This document shows positions 1-5,668 of a stretch of DNA of 9,513 nt, piece after piece. Within the stretch, counting starts at the first letter, position 1, and the number at the start of each line of letters is the position of its first letter. The stretch is taken from assembly GCA_900552325.1 (NCBI GenBank), contig URZG01000065.1:1-9513 (forward strand). The letters are read 5' to 3'. This DNA is from an uncultured Porphyromonadaceae bacterium (GTDB lineage Bacteria; Bacteroidota; Bacteroidia; Bacteroidales; Muribaculaceae). The notes beneath the pieces are model-generated. The model saw only the letters and a list, made by a program, of their open reading frames with translations, did no database searches and had not been told where the DNA came from. Both the position numbers and the translations under genes were made by a program.

Positions 1-510
1 GAAGGGACCCCCGTGCACCGCGCCAACTTCCTGGCACGCAACAAAATCATAGCCGGAATCAGCGACTGTGTGGTGGTGGCCGAATCGGCCTCCGACCGTG
101 GCGGAGCATTGCATACCGCCCGCTACGCGGCCTCGATAGGGCGCCGTGTCTTCGCCTGCCCGGGACGCATCGGCGACCGCTATTCGGCCGGATGCAACAT
201 GCTCATACGTCAGGGCACCGCCACTCTCTGCGAATCGGCCGACGACCTGGTGCACGCCATGGGCTGGCAGACGGCGACATCAGGCCCTGAAAAAGAGAAG
301 GAGACCGTGCAGCAGACCCTCTTCGCCCCAGCGCCGAAAGGAACGGCGGCGACCATAGCCGACTATCTCACCGGGCACCCCGATTCCACTGCCGACAACA
401 TCGCCGCCGCACTCTCGCTCCCCATGAGCCGGGTACTCTCCACCCTGATGGAGATGGAGTTTCTCGATCAGATCATCACCCTGCCGGGAAACCGTTTCCG
501 CAACGCCTGA
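1..510 (+). CDS. dprA: DNA-processing protein DprA, C-terminal part (5' end outside window)
   Basis: DprA binds incoming single-stranded DNA in the cytoplasm and loads RecA during natural transformation. The reading frame is open from base 1, so the N-terminal SAM-like domain and the first half of the Rossmann fold lie outside the window; the GTG at 13 is an internal Val, not a start. The first codons give the DprA/Smf signature EGTPVHRANFLARNKIIAGI. The rest of the Rossmann-like domain follows, with GGALHTARYA, then VFACPGRIGDRYSAGCNMLI and the LCESADDL segment. The last 65 or so residues (from about TLFAPAPKGTAATIADYL) fit the small winged-helix domain found at the C-terminus of many DprA proteins. 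The end is intact, with TGA at 508-510. The next gene starts 93 bases downstream on the same strand with no terminator visible between them, so co-transcription is possible, though the two functions are unrelated. The family call is firm; competence in this organism is not shown. Confidence 0.94.
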   Translation, partial: EGTPVHRANFLARNKIIAGISDCVVVAESASDRGGALHTARYAASIGRRVFACPGRIGDRYSAGCNMLIRQGTATLCESADDLVHAMGWQTATSGPEKEKETVQQTLFAPAPKGTAATIADYLTGHPDSTADNIAAALSLPMSRVLSTLMEMEFLDQIITLPGNRFRNA

Positions 511-603
511 CACGATTCCCCGCGCCCGAACGAACAAACCGCCTAACGCCGCCATTATAACAATATGAGCAGGCGTATAACCTGAAAACCAACCTACAAC
601 ATC

Positions 604-1479
604 ATGAAAAATAAAATCATCGCTCCCTCGGAGCTTATAATCAATCCCGACGGCTCGGTATTCCACCTGCACCTCCTCCCCCAACAGCTGACCGACCGCA
701 TCATCCTGGTGGGCGACCCCGGCCGCGTGGACATCGTGGCGGAGCATTTCCACACCCGTACCTTCGAGGTATCCTCACGCGAGTTCCACACCATCGGCGG
801 CACCTACAACGGCAAGCCCATCATGTGCCTGAGCCACGGCATCGGTCCCGACAATATCGACATCGTGATCAATGAGCTGGACGCCCTGGCTAATATCGAT
901 TTCAACACCCGCGAGGTACGCCCGGAACACCGCCAGCTCACTATGGTACGCATCGGCACCTCAGGGGCTCTGCAGCCCGAACTGATCGTCGGCACCCCCG
1001 TAATAGCCGAGAAAGCCATCGGCTTCGACGGCGTACTCAACTACTATGCCGGCCGCAACGAGGTGGCCGACCTTGACTTTGAACGCGACTTCTGCGAACA
1101 CACTGGCTGGAATCCGCTGTGGGCCAAGCCCTACGTTGTCAATGCCGATGAAGAACTCGTAAATCAGATCGGACGCGACGACATGGTGCGGGGCAACACC
1201 ATCTCGGCCGTAGGCTTCTACGGCCCACAGGGACGCGAGTTACGCCTCCCGCTGGCCAATCCCGACCTCAACCGCCGCATAGAAGAGTTCCGCCACAACG
1301 GCCGCAAGGTCACCAACTACGAGATGGAATCGGCACCCCTCCAGGGTCTCGGACGCCTGATGGGTCACCGTGCCATGACCGTGTGCTCCATCATCGCCAA
1401 CCGCATGCGCCACGACGTGACCCCCAACTACAAGACCGCCATCCGCGACCTTATCGCCACAGTGCTCGAGCGCATCTGA
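604..1479 (+). CDS. Nucleoside phosphorylase, uridine phosphorylase-like (NP-I family)
   Basis: A cytosolic enzyme of 291 residues predicted to split a nucleoside with phosphate into free base and ribose-1-phosphate (nucleoside salvage). NP-I landmarks are in order: the phosphate-binding GDPGRV at residues 37-42, a HGIGPDN segment at 79-84 and following, RIGTSGALQP at 116-125 (compare RIGTTGAIQP in E. coli Udp), and YEMES at 239-243, the ribose-binding Met-Glu motif. IIANR at 263-267 matches the VIVNR segment late in Udp. Overall order and length resemble Udp, but an extended 100-112 segment and a 140-210 region differ from E. coli, so the base preference (uridine, thymidine or a purine) cannot be set from sequence; I leave the symbol blank. 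The ATG at 604 sits after an A/C-rich leader with no Shine-Dalgarno, which is normal for Bacteroidetes. It lies 93 bases after dprA and is convergent with the GH64 gene, with a palindromic element between them. Confidence 0.9.
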   Translation: MKNKIIAPSELIINPDGSVFHLHLLPQQLTDRIILVGDPGRVDIVAEHFHTRTFEVSSREFHTIGGTYNGKPIMCLSHGIGPDNIDIVINELDALANIDFNTREVRPEHRQLTMVRIGTSGALQPELIVGTPVIAEKAIGFDGVLNYYAGRNEVADLDFERDFCEHTGWNPLWAKPYVVNADEELVNQIGRDDMVRGNTISAVGFYGPQGRELRLPLANPDLNRRIEEFRHNGRKVTNYEMESAPLQGLGRLMGHRAMTVCSIIANRMRHDVTPNYKTAIRDLIATVLERI

Positions 1480-1494
1480 CTCTCATTCAACATA

Positions 1495-1659
1495 AACAAG
1501 AGGGTGTGTCAGAATTGCTAAATCTTACTAAATTGTAGGGACGCTCCGTGGAGCGTCCGCATAAACACTTGCTAATCAGGATAGATTCGCTGTAGGGACG
1601 CTCCACGGAGCGTCCCTACAGCGAAGCCATTTTGGGCAATTTTGACACACTCGCTTGTT
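1495..1659. repeat. Palindromic REP/MITE-like intergenic element with terminal inverted repeats
   Basis: This element fills most of the gap between two convergent genes. Outer arms at 1495-1518 and 1636-1659 are inverted repeats of 24 nt with 3 mismatches; the core GTGTGTCAGAATTGC (1504-1518) pairs with 1636-1650 with one mismatch. Inside are two related GC-rich palindromes. One is at 1539-1558 (9-bp arms, 2-nt centre). The other is at 1586-1625 (19-bp perfect arms around 2 nt). The 25-nt stretch 1534-1558 is also a perfect inverted copy of 1596-1620, so the whole could fold as two hairpins or one long one. No ORF or transposase is present. It starts 15 bases after one stop codon and ends 13 bases before the other. 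It may be a non-autonomous mobile repeat (REPIN or MITE type), a bidirectional terminator/mRNA 3' stabiliser, or both. Genome copy number cannot be judged from this window. Confidence 0.8.
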
Positions 1660-1672
1660 GTTTTTTACAGAC

Positions 1673-3562
1673 TTATTTCTTGATAAGTTTACGCACAATG
1701 GCATCGCTGCCGTCAGCCGGAGTGAACACCGCCAGATATATGCCTGCCGGAAGAGCTGACACATCAAAAGTAGTCACAGTATCAATCCCGCAACGAGCCA
1801 CACGCGCGCCGCTCATTGAGATCACCGACAATTCCCCGACACCGGAAGCAAGTATGTGCAGATCCGACTCAACGGGATTCGGATAGATCATGAAGGTATC
1901 GTCTTTCCTCACAGTTTCCTCTATGCCGTTGACAAGAGGCACGGTGTACGACATCTGCGGCGATACCCCCATGCCGCCGGCAAAAGCAATCTTGAGCGCC
2001 ACAGTCACCGTATGCCCCGGAAGCACGTCCGGGATCTGATACTCGTAGGAGCCGTCGCCTGCAGGCTCCATCATCGTCTCGGCAAAACCATCGGTATAAT
2101 TCCAGAGCCAGGGTCCTGCGAATCCAACATATTCGCCTTCAAAAGATGCCGTTACAAGCACACCGCTGCCCGAGGGCGAGAATTTCACCTTGTACGGCCC
2201 GGCGAACGAACCTTCCGAATGATCATCGGCGGTAAATTCCTTGACGACCACCTGTTCGTCATCGCCCGGTCCGGGAGTGGGATCGGGGAGAGGCTCGGGT
2301 TCGGGTTCAGGGGCAGGACCGGGATTTACTGCGTCGGCAAAACCGCCGATGGTGATGGTGGCACGGGTCGGAAGATGGCAGTAGCATGTAGCGCTCTGGT
2401 CGTATGTGTCATCGTATGCGAAGGCATACGTACGGCCGTCGGAAGCGGTGATCGAAGGGTCGTGGAAAAACTTCACATATTCGTTGCACGGGTATTCCGT
2501 ACCCCCGGAGAAGGCTTTGACCGGTCCGTCAGGATTCCAGTCCTGGAGTTCGGTAGTGGCGCGGAACATACCGCGGTTGAAAGCGGCGCAGAACATTGCC
2601 TGCACGGTCTTGTCTGTGTCGCTGCCACGTGCGAACACACCGGCTCCCTCGATGACGTCAGTGGTAGTGGGACGGCCGGGAATAGTGGCTACCGCACCCA
2701 GGGGCCAGTATCTGTCGTCGGAATGAGTGAGGACGAAATTGTCGCCCTGTACGGTGCCTGTCCAGCGGCCAAGGAGTCCCATATCTATATCGGCGGTGTG
2801 GGTTTTGAAATATTCCCAGATTTTGTTGACATACGGATCGAAGATATTCTGATCCTTGATGGTGGAGACTTTCGAAGGCTGCTTGATGATACCGCCCAGG
2901 TTGTCGGCAGTGATGAGATTATAGAAGCAGTCCTTATAGACAGTGTTGTTGTAGGCTGATGTCCATTTGTCGACTACCGCACGGTAATCTACCGTCTCGC
3001 CACGTTTGGTGTAGGGGGTGTAGCTCTCGCCCCACACTTCGAGCCCCATCGGATACTGGAAAGCGTCGACACGGGTGGTGTTGATCCAGATTTCGTTGCC
3101 GTTGTCCTGACCGTGGGTGAATTCCACAAGCTCCCAGCGGATTTTTGAGTTGGGGTCGCCGGGATTGTTGAGGTCGGCTCCGGCATATCCTTGCTCGAAA
3201 GCATGGAGGTACATGGGCGATTTGAAGCCGATGAACATTCGGCAGGCATGCGTATAGCCCAACATAATCTGTTTTCCGGGGATATCGGAGAGCCTGGTGA
3301 ATACATCGGCATAGGTCGAAAACGGCCCTGTTCCCGGGAGAGTGTTCACCGATTCGTTAAGAGGCATGACCGCCGGTGTCGTGGAGGAGTTCGGTAAATC
3401 ATAGTAGATATAGCCGGTCCCCTCCTGTTCTCCGATGATAGCGATGTAGATTTCGGAGTCGGCAAACTGTCCGTTGGAATTGTTTACCAACGTCACAGGC
3501 ATATCTGCCGATGCATACAAAGCCGTAAAAGCGGCTGCCAATAGGATAAGTTTTCGTTTCAT
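1673..3562 (-). CDS. Secreted GH64-type beta-1,3-glucanase with T9SS type A sorting domain
   Basis: Predicted secreted endo-beta-1,3-glucanase acting on laminarin, curdlan or fungal/yeast-type glucan. I chose the ATG at 3562 over one 11 codons upstream because it gives a clean signal peptide, MKRKLILLAAAFTALYASA, with cleavage before DMPV. Numbering from that start, the GH64 domain covers roughly residues 21-408: MPVTLVNNSNG at the front, then VEFT and TTRVD (Glu147 and Asp166, at the positions of the GH64 catalytic acid pair), then the late signatures GAGVFARGS, CAAFNRG, VKFFHDPSI and AFAYDDTYDQSA. A Pro/Glu linker (about 414-436) leads to a beta-sandwich-like module of about 100 residues (about 440-542) that I cannot classify; it may bind carbohydrate. 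The last 70 residues, with MIYPNPVESDLHI, LPAGIYLAVF and a basic RKLIKK end, are a canonical T9SS tail (Por_Secre_tail type). No SusC/SusD genes adjoin it. It is divergent from the interrupted surface-protein gene. Substrate is inferred from family only. Confidence 0.88.
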   Translation of the reverse strand: MKRKLILLAAAFTALYASADMPVTLVNNSNGQFADSEIYIAIIGEQEGTGYIYYDLPNSSTTPAVMPLNESVNTLPGTGPFSTYADVFTRLSDIPGKQIMLGYTHACRMFIGFKSPMYLHAFEQGYAGADLNNPGDPNSKIRWELVEFTHGQDNGNEIWINTTRVDAFQYPMGLEVWGESYTPYTKRGETVDYRAVVDKWTSAYNNTVYKDCFYNLITADNLGGIIKQPSKVSTIKDQNIFDPYVNKIWEYFKTHTADIDMGLLGRWTGTVQGDNFVLTHSDDRYWPLGAVATIPGRPTTTDVIEGAGVFARGSDTDKTVQAMFCAAFNRGMFRATTELQDWNPDGPVKAFSGGTEYPCNEYVKFFHDPSITASDGRTYAFAYDDTYDQSATCYCHLPTRATITIGGFADAVNPGPAPEPEPEPLPDPTPGPGDDEQVVVKEFTADDHSEGSFAGPYKVKFSPSGSGVLVTASFEGEYVGFAGPWLWNYTDGFAETMMEPAGDGSYEYQIPDVLPGHTVTVALKIAFAGGMGVSPQMSYTVPLVNGIEETVRKDDTFMIYPNPVESDLHILASGVGELSVISMSGARVARCGIDTVTTFDVSALPAGIYLAVFTPADGSDAIVRKLIKK

Positions 3563-3683
3563 TAACGGTATTATTAGAAATAGGTAACAGTGCAAGATAA
3601 TATCGATCAGACTTCACAATCTTTTCTTCCGCCACGGTCAGGAGAGTTTTCATGGCGGAAAATGGCAAGTCAGTTATACTGCG

Positions 3684-3691
3684 CAAAGTTA
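3684..3691 (-). promoter_or_regulatory. Candidate promoter -7 element for the GH64 gene
   Basis: Read on the minus strand this is TAACTTTG followed by CGC, an exact match to the Bacteroidetes -7 consensus TAnnTTTG. Transcription would begin near 3677, giving a leader of about 115 nt before the ATG at 3562. The upstream -33 element (TTTG) is not exact; only a T-rich stretch around 3722-3729 occupies that position. The leader includes the 8-bp inverted repeat at 3627-3660. Placement is by motif only. Confidence 0.5.
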
Positions 3692-3872
3692 ACTCTTTTA
3701 TCCGTATTTTTTATTTTTTTCGAGAAAAAACTGCGGACTTGACATTGTGTATAAAAATACACGTGGCATCATCCCGCCATCAGTAATACAATCTAACAAT
3801 TTGACAACAAAACACTAAAACAAAAAAGACAGCAACCCACAAATATCGCATTTTATGTTACATTGCAACCGA

Positions 3873-3880
3873 TATATTTG
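3873..3880 (+). promoter_or_regulatory. Candidate promoter -7 element for the interrupted surface-protein gene
   Basis: TATATTTG followed by CAT matches the Bacteroidetes -7 consensus TAnnTTTG. The predicted start of transcription is near 3887, leaving a leader of about 105 nt to the ATG at 3992. A good -33 TTTG is missing; TTTT at 3851-3854 is the nearest candidate, 18 nt upstream. In such AT-rich DNA an 8-mer match can be chance. Confidence 0.42.
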
Positions 3881-3991
3881 CATATTTGAAAATTTTTAGA
3901 TTATTTTGCACTCCGAAACAAATTACACTTCATCATATTTTGGTCACTCTGCATAAATAATTAATATTTATTCAATACTTATCACATTGCA

Positions 3992-5587
3992 ATGAAACCG
4001 AGTTTTTCACCTAAAGCCTTTGCCGTTGTGGCCGCGATGACTGCCGCAGCCTTTCTGCCCACGGCATCCGAAGCAAGGCTCATTGAAATCAACGGCGTGG
4101 TGTCGTATCCGGCGCAATCGGCCGGTGCCTACACTTTCAGCCTTGACAGTTACAACCCGACGTTACTGAAACGAAATGTCTACGCCTCCGGCGGAGGTAT
4201 CGCCCTTGATAACGAATACTATTCCGTAAGGTTCGAGAATGTAATGGGACTCAACGTAGTGCAGGAGCTCTCCTACTCTCTCCCCGACTTCGAACTTTCC
4301 GACGAATACACGGGCGATCTCAGCAACGTGGCCACAGCCATGGCCTAAAACTACAATACCGACCGCACCTACGCCTGCTACCTCACCGAGGACGGCCAGG
4401 GATATGTGTTCGCTATCGCCAACGTACGCTATTGGTCACCAAAGAAAGTGATCTGCACTCTCGACGAGCCTTTCAGCTCCATGAGTTTCGCGTCAGACGG
4501 CAAACTCTATGCCATCGACTTTGACGGCAAACTTTTCACCGTGGATGTCAACACCGGCGCGAAGACACTCATAGGCGACACCGGGGTGGTCTCCGAACAG
4601 ATTACCGGCGGTTTCATAGATCCCGAGGACGACACATTCTACTGGAGTGTAAAATCAGAATCCCAGGCCGCTTTCTACAAAGTCAACATCGCCGACGCTA
4701 CCGCCACACTTCTCTATAACTTCGAGAACCAGAAGCAGCTCGGCGGTATCGGCTCGAAACAGCTCCCGGTGGCCGGACAGCAGTCGTTCTTCGTTGTCAA
4801 CGACCAGTACCAGGCTTTCTTCAAGTCCGACGGCTCCTACTCCAGCGCGTTCAAGGCTTACAGCGGCAACCAGTATCTCTGCTCGATGTACGCCATGAAA
4901 GGCGAGACCTCAGTGACCTCCGATGACTGGGCCATATCGCCCGAGCTCTACGGCGGTCAGGAGCAGTATTACGAGACCTTCGAGGTACTCTATTCCACTG
5001 ACGGAAAAGATCCGGAAGATTTCAAACTTCTTGCCCGGTTCGAGGATATCCCGGCTGCATGGGTGGAATACTCCGTCTATCTCCCTGAGGGAGCTAAATA
5101 TTTCGCTATCCGCAGTGTTTCCTATGACCAGTACATGCTCTTCGTGGATGACATCCGCTTCTCGCCCAAAAACGGCAAAGCAGCCGAATCCACCCTCACC
5201 GGTTATAATATCTATCGTGACGGCGTGAAACTGTCGGCCGACGCCATCGACGGAACTTCATTCACCGACGGAGATGTCACTACCGGTTCCACCCACCGCT
5301 ACGTAGTCACCGCTCTCTACGACGAGGGAAAATCCAACCCATCCAATGAGGTAGAGGTAAGCTGCACCTCCGGTATCGGCAATGTGGATGCAACCAATGT
5401 GAACATCACAGCCGCCACGGGTGAAATCATTGTGGAAGGCGCCGTCGGCACACAGATCACAGTCGTGGCTGCCGACGGACGTCTTGCCGCAGCCGTAACC
5501 GGCGCACAGCGCACGATAATCCACGCCACCCCCGGCATCTACGTGGTGATTGTCGGTGACAAGGCTGCAAAGCTCGCCGTGAAATAA
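3992..5587 (+). pseudogene. Secreted multi-domain surface protein interrupted by one in-frame stop codon
   Basis: One frame runs from ATG 3992 to TAA 5585-5587 (531 residues) but is broken by TAA at 4346-4348, codon 119. Coding signal continues in the same frame straight after it (NYNTDRTYACYLTEDGQGYVF), so this is a point nonsense change rather than a frameshift; one base turns TAA into a Tyr codon, which would fit the context. Residues 1-28 form a signal peptide ending PTASEA. About 105-250 resemble beta-propeller blades (SFASDGKLYAIDFDGKLFTV). About 260-391 resemble a cleaved-adhesin/choice-of-anchor-J domain, with DDWAISPELYG and a later FVDDIRFSPKN. About 400-459 fit an Fn3 domain (TGYNIYRDGVKL). 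Residues 461-531 look like a variant T9SS tail, lacking YPNP and ending GIYVVIVGDKAAKLAVK. The GTG at 4406 is an unlikely restart: no leader and no signal peptide. A 118-residue fragment would lack every adhesion domain. Function is unknown; surface attachment is a guess from the domains. A sequencing error is possible. Confidence 0.78.
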
Positions 5588-5610
5588 TACAGTTATAAGA
5601 CCATACAGAC

Positions 5611-5650
5611 AAAATGCGCCGTGTCAGGGAATCTGACACGGCGCATTTTT
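5611..5650. terminator. Strong bidirectional intrinsic terminator
   Basis: A perfect 17-bp stem pairs 5611-5627 with 5633-5649 around a 5-nt loop (GGAAT). The arm starts AAAATGCGCC and the other ends GGCGCATTTTT, giving a U-tract in both directions. It lies 23 bases after the plus-strand stop at 5587 and 18 bases past the end of the minus-strand HTCS gene (5669), the expected place for a terminator shared by convergent genes. Confidence 0.92.
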
Positions 5651-5668
5651 ATATGATGACCGGTTTGC

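Larger units (their letters stand above)
3563..3991. other. AT-rich divergent intergenic region, 429 bases, no gene seen
   Basis: This gap separates the starts of two divergent secreted-protein genes. It is strikingly AT-rich compared with the genes on either side. I find no credible ORF: a minus-strand frame reaching into it from 3399 overlaps the GH64 coding region out of frame and shows no family features. It contains one promoter-like motif in each direction (listed separately) and an inverted repeat, TTCCGCCA at 3627-3634 with TGGCGGAA at 3653-3660 (8-bp stem, 18-nt loop), which would lie in the 5' leader of the GH64 transcript. The octamer CATTGCAA occurs at 3861-3868 and again at the plus-strand start codon (3985-3992); I attach no function to it. 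Confidence 0.7.

Noticed and set aside
511..603. Promoter or terminator between dprA and the nucleoside phosphorylase gene
   Set aside because: I find neither a TAnnTTTG motif nor a stable hairpin with a U-tract in these 93 bases.
1495..1659. CRISPR array or insertion sequence with a transposase
   Set aside because: The repeats are inverted, not regularly spaced direct repeats, and the element has no coding capacity.
1856..2959. Long plus-strand open frame of 367 codons opposite the GH64 gene
   Set aside because: It lies wholly antisense to a gene with clear family signatures and shows no signal peptide, domain or normal composition; GC-rich codon use on the real strand keeps it open.
3563..3595. 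Upstream ATG at 3595 as the GH64 start
   Set aside because: It adds 11 residues ahead of a textbook signal peptide that begins MKRK at 3562; the shorter start is more natural.
3399..3686. Minus-strand ORF of 95 codons covering the GH64 start and leader
   Set aside because: It overlaps the GH64 coding region in another frame, and the overlapped part reads as a low-quality basic sequence. A leader peptide is possible in principle but nothing supports it.
4406..5587. Separate gene starting at GTG 4406
   Set aside because: The frame is the same as the upstream ORF and protein-like sequence continues between the TAA and the GTG. There is no signal peptide or leader at the GTG, so it is the distal part of one interrupted gene.
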